Part shown: one piece after another, positions 11,105 through 23,214 of the stretch | Numbering within the stretch: the stretch's first letter is position 1 | How the letters are laid out: each line of letters starts with the position of its first letter | Assembly: GCA_019096155.1 (NCBI GenBank) | Contig: JAHCVI010000003.1 | Location: 1,426,001-1,490,000, forward strand | Source of the DNA: Staphylotrichum longicolle | Taxonomy: Eukaryota; Ascomycota; Sordariomycetes; Sordariales; Chaetomiaceae | Reading direction: 5' to 3' | Length of the DNA: 64,000 nucleotides | Notes under the pieces: model-generated | Databases searched by the model: none | Told to the model about the DNA's origin: nothing | What the model saw: the letters and a program-made list of their open reading frames with translations, nothing else | Position numbers and translations under genes: made by a program

Positions 11105-11876
11105 GCGCCTGTGTGGCTCGTATTTGATGGAGCGAGGGGGTGGTGGGTGGTGGTGTTGCTGTTAGCGTTGTTGTAGGGCGTTTCTGCCGGCATGTTTGCT
11201 TGGAGTGTCGGAGTACATTATCCCCTCAGGAGGGTGGTTATAGGATCTGCGTTCAGTCGGTTGCTTTGGCGTTAGGGATGCTTAATTGACTCTTGTTCTT
11301 CCTCAACTATACGTTCACGGGTCTTGGTTGGAGCAGGTTGCCCCGTTTGGAGTCCGCCCTCGTCGAGGCAAACAAATGGTTCCCGCAGGCAAGTAAATGA
11401 TTTTCGCTTGCACATTGCTTTTCAGCCAGGAATCGTCTTGTGTGATGGTTGGAGAAGGTCGAGAACAGGCCAGAAGAACCGGCATCATAACGGACAATCG
11501 TCAAACTGATACTCACTCCCACCTTGCGTATTTGTCAGAGAATGATAGGTTGAGATGAAGAGCTACGAGAGTGATTCTAGGAAAAGCAGTCCGCCACAAC
11601 CGTAAACTCCAACTGCAACGCACCATGTCTGCCCCAGCAGCAATCCAGCCCACCAAGGAGAAGGGTTAAAACAAAGGTCAGGAAATCAAGGACACAAAAC
11701 AGCAACCCGGCACAAACCGATACCCATCAAGCATCCCTTCCACCTCTCTCAATCAACGGACATCGATCCGTCTCGAGGCTGAAGCCCCTCCCCAGCACCG
11801 GATCGACAATGTCCAAGTCCAAATCCTAGTAACTCCCGGGCCCAACCACCACGTCCGCATGTATCCGCCGGACCTG
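11105..11876. other. Intergenic, convergent BIR1 / Pmp3-type gene
   Basis: About 770 bases between the 3' ends of two genes. I see only short open frames, nothing recognisable. Confidence 0.45.
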
Positions 11877-12442
11877 CTACTTTGAAACGAGATACATGGC
11901 GTGCAACACACCGGGGAGCCTGTTGTCGGTCCGATCCAACCCACTGTCAGCTACACTTCTTTTTTCAAAGCGAAGCGAGAAGCCACCCCGGGCTGCTCTT
12001 CGAGAGTGATTAATTGTACGTACCAGCCGAGAATGGTCAGCAAGATGTTGAGCCCAAAGTCCTTGTGGGTGCCGCGCCTAAAGTAGACGGCGAGCGGGGG
12101 GAAGAGGAAGGCGGTGGTGTAGAGGATGCCCTTGCGCGTCCTGTGGCCCATTGTCGTGGTGGTGGTGTGGCAGTCGGCGGTGGTCGTGGTCGTGATTGGG
12201 ACGGGGTCGACGGTAGGGGTGACCTTGACGAGTGGGGAGGTCGGCACCGTTTCGGTGGGGGTGATGGGGTCGGGAGTGGTGTTAGGGGTGGTGGTGGTGT
12301 CGGGGTTGGCGTTAGAGGTGGTGGTTGGAGCGGCGGTGTTGTGGGCGATGCACTGGTGAGCCGTGAGAGTTGGGTTGGCCTGACCTGGGGCGGGAGTTGG
12401 GATCTCGGTGGTGGCGGCTGGAGGAATGATGACGGAACTCAT
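11877..12442 (-). CDS. Pmp3/RCI2-family small membrane protein with Thr/Pro-rich N-terminal extension
   Basis: Pmp3 (UPF0057) proteins are small two-helix plasma-membrane proteolipids that affect cation tolerance and membrane potential. Exon 1 is 12442-12024 and exon 2 is 11919-11877. The intron of 104 bp (GTACGT...AACAG) joins LTILG to WLPGVLHAMYLVSK, which closes the second helix as in the family. The product is 153 aa. The Pmp3 core occupies roughly the last 55 residues, with helix 1 at GILYTTAFLFPPLAVYF and helix 2 at FGLNILLTILGWLPGVLHAM. The preceding ~95 residues are Thr/Pro-rich with two cysteines, unlike the usual 50-60 aa peptide. An internal ATG before GHRTRKG would give a near-minimal Pmp3, so alternative initiation is possible. 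Confidence 0.85.
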
Positions 12443-12902
12443 GACCGTGTATGGTCGTGGTCTGTTGCAATTGATAGGTTTGACAAACGATGCGTAGAAT
12501 TGTTGAAACAAACTGGATGTTGAAGAGATGGTTTTGGCGATATTTGGAGACAGACAACGAGATCGAGAGGGTGAGAGTTGAGAGAAGAAGAACCAGAGAC
12601 AAGCAGAGAAAAAATATACCTTAGGTTTGTTTGTTCAAGGCGCACCTTCCAAAACTTGAAAACGTCGTATGTTCACTCTCAACGTAAGCTCTGAAAGCAG
12701 CCACGATTGAGTGCCAATTGGCAGGTGGTTGATTCTGGGCATGCTGGGCCATTCGACTTTGCTCTTTCTCTTTGGCAAAACCCGGCAGTTGAGGTTTCCA
12801 TCGCAACCATGGACGAGAACTTCAGTTATTGGCAAATATCTCACAAAATCCTTCTTCAACTCGACCCTTCATCTCTCCAAATGTTCCACCTGGGCAGAAC
12901 AG
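12443..12902. other. Intergenic between DUF1996 gene 3' end and Pmp3-type promoter
   Basis: About 460 bases. The left part is promoter for the minus-strand Pmp3-type gene and contains an AT-rich TATA-like stretch near 12606-12620. No gene is seen. Confidence 0.4.
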
Positions 12903-13997
12903 CTAACCATCAGCCTCAACCCCGCCCGGCATCCTCTCCAGCCACCCATCCACATCCTCCTTAACACTGGGCTCAAGCATACACTCATTTGCAACCGCAA
13001 TCGACTGAGTTCCTAGCGTACACAGCGTATTGCCGACCCCGGCACAGCCCTCGCTATCACTAAACGCCTTGTCCAGGGAATCGCCTCTCCAGCCAAAGAC
13101 GTAATCGCCGTGGTTTCCGTACCCGGTCCTGTCCCCAAAGCTCCAGACGAACGGCTGGCTTCCGTCTTCGGGCCAGAGGTCTGCCGAGTTGAACTCGCGC
13201 GTGTCCCATCGGATCTCGAGCACGATCTGTGGGATCTTGACGGGGTGCGTCGCGGGACAGGGCCCCCCGTCGTCGTGGTCGCCCTCGGTCGGCCACGCGA
13301 CGTGGCTGCAGTGGTCCGGGCTGTCGAGGTTGATGCCGTCCCAACAAGGTGGGAAGTAGATGGTGGTGAGGACACCTTCGGGACACATGTGGTCTGGGAA
13401 GGTTGCTGACCTGTTCGTGTAGCGGGTGTCGTCGCGGACGAGGCAGGTGTAGTCGATGCCCTTGTACCGGGAGGCGCTTGTGGCGTTGCGGACGCTGGGA
13501 TCTCCGTTGCGCATCCGAAACCCCCTTTTAAAGGCGACGATGTTTGTAGGGTCCTTGGGGTGGCTGAAGTAATAGATGGTGATACCTCCGGCCCGGGCCT
13601 TCTCGTTGAAGAGACCCCCTAGTTGCTTCACCCGCTTGTACGTTCCGTTTCGTGCCCGAAAGTACATGACGGCGGTCCAGTAGTTGGAAAAGTCGTCGGG
13701 GAACGTGCATGTCGTGCATGTTGAGAGCTCGGCACGGTCATCCGCTGGGTCCATTGTGGCATTCAAGCTGTTCCCGCCGACCAGTTGATGGAGGTGTGGA
13801 GAGCCCAGTACCCCAGGGTTGACTAAACTGAGGATACGTTAGAAACCATGTGTGATCCAAGGGGCAGAGACGCTACTACACGGGTCGATGCGGTCAACCA
13901 CAAGCTGTGAGCATGACATTCTCAGGTTGGTGTTTCGGCATGATGCCGACACGATCAACCCAAGGCTGGTCATGCGCAGTATCCCCCTCCACTTCAT
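12903..13997 (-). CDS. Secreted DUF1996-domain protein
   Basis: DUF1996 proteins are secreted fungal proteins, often associated with WSC-type cell-wall proteins; the molecular function is unknown. Exon 1 is 13997-13882 and exon 2 is 13827-12903. The 53-bp intron has a weak GTGTAG donor and CCTCAG acceptor. It joins RIDP to LVNPGVLGSPHLHQLVGG, the typical domain opening (RIDPLV...H.H...GG). The product is 346 aa. It begins with a signal-peptide-like hydrophobic stretch, LRMTSLGLIVSA, and contains about a dozen cysteines and the family blocks YFPPCWDG and HCSHVAWP. It lies next to the 3' end of the polyketide synthase on the same strand, 355 bp apart. I infer no shared function. Confidence 0.85.
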
Positions 13998-14352
13998 TGC
14001 CGGTCCAGATGCACTGACTATTTTTTAGGAGTAACCACCGGGAACAAGGTTGGTCTTCTAAGAAGCGGTTGTGCTCAACCCTATGACCGTTGATGCTGTG
14101 GATTTACACGGCTTTTGAAGGGAAGCAAGTTCTTGAATACCACATTCCAGATCAGGTTGTCGGCATCAACAGCTCCAGGATTATGGGGATCTGCTGTCAT
14201 TCTGTGGCGCAGTCATTTAGGCAAATCAACATCTATCAAACCGGTGTCAAGCCAAGCACTATCAGACATTCTTGCTGAATCCTTTGAGCCAGGCAGTTTA
14301 TTGGGTGCTAGACGCAGTCTTGTTATACACAAGTCAGACATGTCACAGAACG
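13998..14352. other. Intergenic between PKS 3' end and DUF1996 promoter
   Basis: 355 bases holding the DUF1996 gene promoter and PKS 3' UTR. Nothing else is recognised. Confidence 0.4.
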
Positions 14353-17300
14353 CTAAGCTACCATCTTCTTCAGCATGCCCTCGCAGAGCGCCACCAGCGT
14401 CTTCGCCCCGACGACCTCCAACCCGCTAACCTCGATCGCCAGCTCCCTCCGCGCCCAGTTCCTCAGCTCCACGGCCACGAGGGAATCGATCCCGTAGCTG
14501 GCCATCGGTCTGTGCGGCTCCAGCGGCTCAGCGGCCCCGAGACTGCGCGTCAGCACGGCGTTGACAACGTCCACGGCGGCGGCGAGCGCGACGCCGTGGT
14601 CCACGCTGCTGCCGCTGCTGCCCTTTGACACACTCTTCAGGATCTGCAACCGCGGGTCGCCCTCGCTGCCGGCTGTTCCCGCCGCTGACTCCCCCCGCCC
14701 ACTTGATGCAGCAGTTGCTCCGAGCGTGGAGAACCGGTGCACCGGATCAAGCGGACTGTGAGGCGGGATGATGGGCACCGTGAGGCCTGTAATCACCGTG
14801 TCGTCAACATTCTGTCCTCCCGACGTCTGCTGCAGGATGCTGACGTGCAAGATGCGATGCAACAGCGCCTCGTTGATGGGCGTCCAGCCCTGGGCTTCCA
14901 GCCGCGGCATCAAGTTGTGCTCGACCAGGTACCCCACGTCGCCCACGACGCCGAGGTCCACGGTGCAAGCAGGTAATCCCCGCTGCCGCCGGTACGCGGC
15001 AAAGTTGTCCTGGAAGACGTTGCCCGCGGCGTAGTTGGACTGCGAGATGTGGCCCGCGACGCCGCTCACGCTGGCGAGCATGGTGAAGAAGTCCAGCGGT
15101 GCCTCCTGCTCCAGCGAGACGGCGTGCAGATTCCACGTGCCCCGGACCTTGGGCGCGACGGGCTCCCGGAACTCGGCGGCCGTCATGTCGGCGAACATGC
15201 GGTCCCGCAGGACCATGGCGCCCTGTATCACGCCCGCCACGGGCCGCGAAGCCTGCTGGAACGCCCGTCTCACATCTTGCAAGACCGTGACGTCGCCGCG
15301 CACAAGATCGACGTGGCACCCCAGGGCCTTCAGTTTGTGCACGACGGCTTGCGTTGCGGGGTCCTCGTGGCCGCTGCGCGCCACGGCGACAATTTGTTGA
15401 GCTCCCTTTCTGGCCATGTAGATCGCCAGACTGCCGCAAAGCCCCCTCAGGCCACCCACAATCAGATACGCGGCGTCTGGTCGGAGCTGCAGGCTTGGTG
15501 ACAGCGGGCGTACCTGCGTATTTATACGTCAATTTAAAACAACACCTTTCAAAAGGTCGAAATGGGCCAGCCACTTACCGGCAATGTGACCGTTCCGCTG
15601 TCTTCGTAGGAAATCACAATCTTGCCGAGGTGTTTCCCTTGCTGCATGTACCGAAAGGCTTCGACAGTCTCCCGAAACGGAAAGACCTTGCAGATGTGCA
15701 GTGGTTTTAGATGCCCCTGGTTGATCTTGTCTACCAGATATTTGCCGAGACTTTGACGCTCTCTGTCAGCGGCACGGACGAGGGTACGGGAAGTGGCACA
15801 GAACCTCGTCACTCACCTGAAAATGATCTCAGCCGGCATGCTCTTCCTAGACATGTCAACAGCACGATATGAGGCGTTTCTGTTGAAGGGCTCCATGGAC
15901 AAGCTGTTGCGATCCAGCAGGTCTCGTTTGCCAATCTCGATAAAGGTGCCGTTCTCGGCGATGCACCGCCAGGACTCGTGCAACATGTCGCCCGTGAGCG
16001 AGTTCAGAATCACGTCTACTCCTCGTCCATCTGTAGCTTCCATAAGTTGCGTTGAGAAATGGGTCGAGCGGGAGGAAAAGATGCGGTGCCGGGGGATGTT
16101 GAAGCCATCGGTCAGGAACGCCCGTTTCGCGTCTGTGCCGACTGTCGCATATACCTGTGTAGAAGATGGTATGTCATTAACGTCTTGGCCCGAGAAGCAT
16201 GCAAATTGGGACGGACATACCTCAGCACCTAGATAGTTGCAGAACTGCACCGCAGCAAGCCCGACGCCACCTGTCGCAGAGTGAATCAAGATGCTCTGTC
16301 ACGCGGTGTAAGCCAGTGCGCGTAAACATGTCTGAGGGGTATTGGGTGATACTGACCTGTCCTCGTTGGATTTTGGCCACATTCAAAAGGCAGTGAATGA
16401 CTGTGAAGTAGCATGTTCCAAGAGTTGCTGCCTCCTACTCAGGGGTCAGTTGAGACGAGCTTAAGGCAAGCAATTGCCACACTGTAGATATTAGATTCGC
16501 TTACCTCAAACGACATCAAGTGGGGAATGCGATGGACGGCGTGATACCGAGTACGCACTCTGTTCGCGAAACAGCCCTCCTGGTTGGTACTGACCAGGAA
16601 CACGCGATCTCCGGGCTGCACATTGTGCACCGACTTGCCGATGTGGCTGACGATTCCAGCCCCCTCTAGTCCGAAGAAGTGATTGTTGGCTGGCACGAAG
16701 CCCATGGCGTTGGCCAAGTCTTTGAAATTCAAAGCCGCAGCGCGGATCTCAATCTCAACTTCGTCTTCCCCCAATGGCTGCGTCTCGGCGACCTGGACGT
16801 ACGTCAACGAGTCAAGGGCGCCTCGCCGGTTGCTGATCAGCCGGATGACCGACTCGTGTCCACGAATAATTTTTTCCACGCACTCCTTTCCTTGTCGAGC
16901 TTCCAGCTCGGCGCTGTTCACCACTGTGTCCGTGACGATACGGCTTATGTGATATATGCCACCTCTTTCAACAAATTCGGCGTCGACGTGTTTGAGATCG
17001 GTGACCGAGTTGATATGCTGCAGCGCCGTGTCTATGGCTCCAAAGCTGACACGGCTGTTATTATGTTCAAGGTCAAGACATAGGACGAAGTTTGTGGGGT
17101 GTTCGAGCAGAATTGTCCTGGCTGTGCCGTAGATGAGGCCGTGTTCCGGGTGGGTTACCTTCATCTGAGCTCTAGAGGTTGTTTTTTGGTTAGTTCCTGG
17201 GAGGACCAACTGCAGGTACCAAAAGGTAGTGAGAGAGGGAGAGGCTTACCCCATGGTCACCCAGACGAGGCGACAGTTCTGGGCGATGAGTCTCCGCATC

Positions 17301-20300
17301 GCTTCATGCTGATCGTCTCGCAGAGTTGAAAGCACGGGCGAGAACAGTTCGTCCAACACAAGGACTGTACTTCGCGCCGGTAACCTGTCGTCCAGGGGCA
17401 GATCATGTTCGACAATCGACCAACCCTGGCCAGTCAGGAACTCCTTTATGTCATCTTTCCCCTTCGCAGCTGGTTGCAGATGCACAATATGGACCGCTTT
17501 TTCATGCTGAAGACTGACAGCGACAGGCCTTACCGGAGTGCCGATATACAAGATCTCGGGCGAGTCAGTTTCGCAAAGTCCCTCGATAGCCATGAAGCCG
17601 CGAGGTTTCAACTCTTGAGCCGGCGTTGGATCACTAGGAGTATCTGGAGTGGTAACCATGGTCAGCTGCTTCTGTTCATCCACGCCGCACTGCCTTGAAC
17701 ATACCATTCTGAGCCGACGTCGAGACTTCTTGCAAGCAAATCACATATCCATGAGGAGTAAGCTTTGACCGCGACTCCTCCAAGATAAGCTCCAGGTCTG
17801 TCGCTCCAGATGATGACTGCCAAGTCGATATGTAAGCCATGCTCTCCTTTGGCAAATTGAACTACATCGGCCAGGCTCAGACTTACCCGTAGAAGAATGA
17901 TATCAAACTTCTCACCATCGCCCTCGATCTGAGGCCCAAACGGCTGACTGGAATCGTGAGTGGCGTACTCGACATTCGCTTCGGTTGCATACCGTCGTCG
18001 TGCGTCCAGGCCCGCCAGCTGGGACGACAGAGACAGTCGGAAAGGGCAGTCTCTGACCAGTTGTCCAGCAGAGGCTCTCAGTTTGTCGATCCAGAAGCTC
18101 TGCCCGGCTGTCGTGCTACCTTCGAGCTCGACCTCGAGAATTCTGGCAGAAGGATTCTTGTGGGCGCAGAGCTGCGCGACCTTGGCAACTCTTGCCACAG
18201 ACGGTTCTTCCTCGCCTGTTCTTCCGATCCCGCGCAACACCTCGGCCATCTGGGTTGGTGTGATGAAGTGCACGTCCTCGTTCCACACGACCTTTGTATA
18301 GGTGTGAGGCTTCTTCGGCGCCGGGATCTCCAGCTCGTGGAATCTCAGGCCTTTTAGGTGAAGGAGCATACGACCATTGTCCGCGTCATATGTCCGCACA
18401 TCGACCATGAGCTGTCGCGGGTCACCACGCCTTCCCTCCCCGCTCCACCTTGCGGCCGATGCGGCCATGCCGCGTTTGGGCAGCGCTGCATCGTTCTGCG
18501 CGGAGATGACAATATCGTCGATCAGGGCCGGCACACTCAGCGCGTCCACTGCCGACCTGTGACCCGAGCTGAGCGATGGCATGGTGGTTTGGAAGCAGGC
18601 GTCGATGACTGCTGGGTGCAACGGGTACTGGCTCTGCGGGTATCGCGACTCGGGTGCTGTGAGGTCGACACAGGCACGGCTGACTTGTGAGCCAGCTGTG
18701 GCTTCGATCATTGTCTGGCGTTGGAAGGCGGGCCCGAAACGTAGGCCAACGTCGCGCATGGCTTTGTACCAGACGGAGGCAGGGTCTGGGTGTTCAAGAG
18801 GCTTTAGGACTTCAGGGGGCGCAACTGTGGCATGTTAGACCATCTGGTAGACATTCAAATGGGTCGAGGTTGAAAATAACAAACCTTCTTGAGGGTGCTC
18901 TCCAATGCTCACAAGTCCTCGGCAATGCTCGATAGAGTTGGACTCCGCGACAGAAGAGATGACGAATTCGTGCCATGTGTCCCTTGTACTCGAGCAAGGT
19001 TGCAGCGATAGCTCCATCGTCGTGTCCGCGTCTTCGTCCAGCGTCAGCATCCGGTGAAAGTAGACATTCCGAAGCTTGTAAGTCACCGAGTTGACAGAAC
19101 TGTCACTCGGCAAGCGTCCAATCGCTGCACTTTTCTGGAAAATCGCTTCCACTGCCATGGCCAAATACCCTGCACCTGGAAAGACAACACTTTCGCCGAG
19201 CTGTGTCAGAGGATGGAAGGATTAGCATAAACGGATGCAGAGAAACTAGAAGCCAAGAGGCAAAGAACAGAAGGTCAGAAGCATACCACATGATCCCGGA
19301 GCCAAGTCACATCACCCAGTCTCACCGACTTCTGCCAGATTGGGTGGTTCCAGGGCGTTCCCAGAATCTTGGTGCCGAGTAGATCATGGTGAAGAAACCG
19401 GCGGAACCTCCAGTCCCTGCTGGCTGCCGTTTCGTGCCAGTATTTGACAGAGTGGTTCCAGCAGTAATTTGGGAGGTCGGAAACGAACTGGGGTGCCTCG
19501 GGCTCACCGTCCGCGTTGAATGGCGCAAGACTGATGGGACATCCCATGTTGAACAACCTGCCGGCGAGATGCAAGAAAGTCCGCATGGCGTTGGGCCCGC
19601 GTTCCCATGCGCATGTGTAAGGGATCGCGGAACCCGCAGCCTTCTGGATCTGACCGACTGGACCGGATAGGACGCTGCTGGGTCCGATCTCGATGAGGAG
19701 ATCAACACCATTGTCTTGCGTAATCATGCTTCGGAATGCTTGGTGAAACAGAACGGTCGAAGACATGTTCCTAACCCAGTAATCCGGCCCCAAGCCACCT
19801 GAGACGACTTCCCCAGTCGTAGAGGAGTGCATCTGGACCGCCGGGTTGTCCTGTCCGGTGCTGTGCCACGGAACATTGTTCTGCAACAATGCTCGATACT
19901 TATCCGCAGCAGGCGCCATGTGCCGAGAGTGATAAGCCACGTCGACACGGAGACGTCTCGCAAAGTGTCCCTCGTGGGTCAGGGTCTTCTCCAACTCGGC
20001 CAGTTCCGAGGTCGTGCCGGAAAGTGTGGTGCTCTTCGGGCTGTTGACGCAGGCAATCTCGATTGACGTGTCTTCCAAGTACGTCGCCACAGCCTCCGGC
20101 TCGAGACCGACGGCCATCATCCCGAACGAGCCGCTGGGAAGGGCTTCTGATGTCGCCTTACCCCGGTAGTAGGCAATCAGAATGGCCTGCTCAGGGGTAA
20201 GATAGCCCGCCGCAACGGCGGCAGCAATCTCGCCCGATGAGTGGCCTACAACGGCATGGCACAGAACACCAGACTCCTCGAGAACAGCGAGTATTCCTAG

Positions 20301-22542
20301 CTGAAGAGCGGTGGCAAGCGGTTGCGACATGTGCGGGAGCTGGAGGTGCTGTGGGTTCCGGGGATATTTGAGCTCGTCTGCACAGAACTATTAACTCGGA
20401 AGTGGGTAGCACGATGAGGCGTGATTCTTACCAAATAGGGACCATGTTGGCGGATCTGAGACATGCTGCAAGACCTTGTCCAAATGCCGAACCCGACGCC
20501 TTGCAGCAGGAAAGTTGTCCAGGAGATCTTTGCCCATCTCGGGCCACTGAGCGCCTTGCCCCGTCATGATGAATCCAATCTTTGGAGGCTCGGCATTTGC
20601 AGTGCCCCATTCTAGGCTTTGAGAGTCGAGTCTCGCATCATCCGCCAATGTGTAAGCGCGATGATAGTGCCGCGACCTTCGCTCGGCGAGAGTATACGCA
20701 AGGTCCCGCAGTCGGAGACTGACGGCAGGGTCTGATAGGTGCCTGTCGACGGCGGAGAACTGGTTCTGTAGCGATTGTTGGTCATTCGCCGAGAAGACGA
20801 GTACCTGAGGGCGAGGCAGCCGCTCGTCCTCTGAGAAGAGATCGTCAGTGTCGGCAGCATACGAAGTGATGTGGTTCTTGATCCCGCGGTATTCATCAAC
20901 AACAACGTGGGCGTTGGAACCACCATAGCCAAACGAGTTGACGCTTGCTCGTCGAGGCCCTACGGATTCCCAACGGCGGGCATGTCTTGAGGGAGCGATC
21001 CGGAGTCTGTCAAAGTCGATCTTTGGATTCGGAGTGATAAAGGTAGGGTTTCCTGGGATGACTGCATTCTCAAGGGAAAGAATGACTTTGATCAAGGCCG
21101 AGATGCCGGCAGCAGGTTCAGAGTGGCCCACATTAGCTTTGATCTGCGATGTGAAAGCTTGGGGTCAGCATCATGAGCTCAAGACCTATTACGGGCGAAA
21201 AGGAACCTGGAAATCCTTACCGAGCCGACTCGAAGAGGATCGTGCGCCGCTCGAAACGGGGCGAAAACCGAGGCAACGCCAGCAGCCTCTATCGCGTCAC
21301 CGGCTCGGGTACCCGTCCCGTGGAATTCGACATATCCGGTCGAGGAGAGGTCGGTGATTCCAGCATTGGCATAAGCCTGGCGAATAACCGCAGACTGGGC
21401 TTCCGAGTTTGGGCTCGCGATGCCTGCCGTCCAACCATCACTGTTGGTGGCAGATCCTCGAACAACGGCTCGGATTGGATCCCCATCACGGATCGCATCG
21501 TCGAGCCGCTTAAGGTACAGCATGTTAACCGCTTCTGCTTTGATGTACCCGTCGGCTTTGGCATCAAATGTATGGCACCTCCCAGACAGCGAGGCTGTGC
21601 CTTGAGCCCCCATGTAGTGGTCCATCACATGCTCCGGGCTGAGGTAGATGTTGGCACCGGCGACAATGGCAGAGCTGATCTCACGAGTCTGGAGATAGCG
21701 ACATGCCAGATCCACACATATCAGCGACCCAGAACATGCTGTATCAACCGTCATGCTGTTTTGAGCAGCCGATGTTAGTGATCCATCCCAGTCATGAAGC
21801 CATGTCAGACCATGAACTCGGGCCCAGTGCGAGCATCGTCGGTTGACACGTACCTTGGTCCTTTGAGATTGAAAAAGTGGCTTATGCGGTTGCTCAGCAT
21901 GGCCCTTCCAATTCCAATTTGCGCAGCCGCCGCCCTCTTTTCGGGATTCCGGGCCTGGATATCGCCGTAGTCACAGGCGAACGAGCCGACAAAGCATCCG
22001 ACGGGGGCTCCATCCACGTCGTCCATGGTGATGCCGGCGTTCTCCATCCCCTCATAGACCACCTCAGAAAGCTGCCGCTGCTGGGGGTCCATTGCGGTCG
22101 CCTCTATGGGCGATAAACGGAAGAACTGAGCATCAATGTCCCCGCGGTCAACTCCTTGCAAGAACATGCCGCCAGGCGACGGCATAGTCTGGCTTCGGAG
22201 AGAGCCGTCATGGTGTGTTTCCAGGTTGAATCTTGTTTCCGGAGGTGTATTCTTGGCCACACTGCCTCTTTCCAAAAACTTCCACAGAGCACCAGGGTTG
22301 TGACAATCGTCAGGAAGACGGCAAGCCATGCCAATCACGGCAACGGGTACTTGAGAGAAGCGGCCTTGCTCCGATCCATGGCGTTTGGCTCTGAATACCC
22401 GCGGTTGACGGCCATCGTTCCCGAAACTGGCTGGGGTCGGCAGAGGACTGATCGCATGGGCATCTTGACAGCAATCATCCGAGCCCGCCGTGCTCCAAGC
22501 AGATTGGTCGCAATCCGTCCCGACACTGGAGGTTGGCGCCAT
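14353..22542 (-). CDS. Highly reducing type I polyketide synthase (KS-AT-DH-psiMT-ER-KR-ACP)
   Basis: Iterative HR-PKS building a reduced polyketide in the cytosol. I deduce 14 exons: 22542-21854, 21755-21221, 21143-20432, 20377-19287, 19200-18885, 18824-17887, 17816-17705, 17643-17250, 17171-16505, 16434-16357, 16295-16221, 16154-15817, 15750-15579, 15513-14353. The frame closes to 2425 aa. KS: C237 in VDTACSGS, H375 in EFHGTGT, H415 in NVGHSE. AT: S692 in GHSSGE. DH: H1008 in LRDHV and D1189 in [11 protein letters not shown] methyltransferase remnant has [11 protein letters not shown] (1343-1353) where a Gly-rich SAM motif should be. ER (about 1714-2035) has SATGGVG. KR carries [10 protein letters not shown] and Y2200 in SNYAAGN. 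ACP has S2383 in [10 protein letters not shown]. No thioesterase or reductase release domain follows. A hydrolase gene is divergent upstream. The product is not predictable. Confidence 0.95.
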
Positions 22543-23214
22543 TTAGAGAGACGATGAAAAGCAGGGACCAGTGAGATGATGAGGGGGGAGAAGTCAGCGT
22601 GCAGGGTTGTGCGAAGCAGGTCTCTCAACATTGGCCAATATGCCAAACTTGTCTCAGAGAAAAATGAGGCTTGATGTTTGTGTATGGACGTTGAAGGTGG
22701 CGTGAAGGTGGCATCTGGGGGTAACCCTGGCGTCAGAAGTGAGACTCTGCACAAGGTAGGTATACAATGCACGTCTTCATGTCCGTGTTCGTACATTCAG
22801 TACCAAGAAGATGTCCTCACAAAGGATTTCGATAGTGCCATTCTCGCATCTGGCACATGACTGTACACTACATTGTCCATGTTTCTCTGTTCGGAAAGGT
22901 GCAGCTTGGACAGATCCAGGTGCAATGCTCGCTAACGATCGTTTGCACAGACCGTTCACCACCGGGTTAGCTCCGGCCGAGTGCCATGTGGAAACAAGGA
23001 AGTACACCAGACGAACGCCTGTGCGCAAGGCCCAGATTGCAAACTATTGAGCCAAGGACGCAGCATGTGTGAATGCAGTACGCCTGTGATGGTGATAAAT
23101 TCCTCAGAGGCTGGTTCGTGGAGAATTCGAAGAGCTCGGAATTCAACAACCGCCTCGACCCAACTGCCGCACCCGAACCGAAACAAGTCGCAAGCTGTCC
23201 CGGGTCCTCACGAG
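22543..23214. promoter_or_regulatory. Divergent promoter shared by PKS and alpha/beta hydrolase
   Basis: 672 bases separate the two start codons, which point away from each other, so both genes are probably controlled from here. No TATA box or known regulator site stands out by eye. No local pathway-specific regulator gene lies beside the pair. Confidence 0.5.

Noticed and set aside
12014..12523. Plus-strand Gly/Val-rich frame opposite the Pmp3-type gene
   Set aside because: Antisense of the Thr-rich ACC/ACA codons; composition artefact.
17634..17704. Alternative PKS splice ending at 17634 together with read-through of 17817-17886
   Set aside because: It also closes the frame, but gives no recognisable sequence between them. 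Splicing 17817-17886 and ending the next intron at 17644 yields the methyltransferase-end motif.
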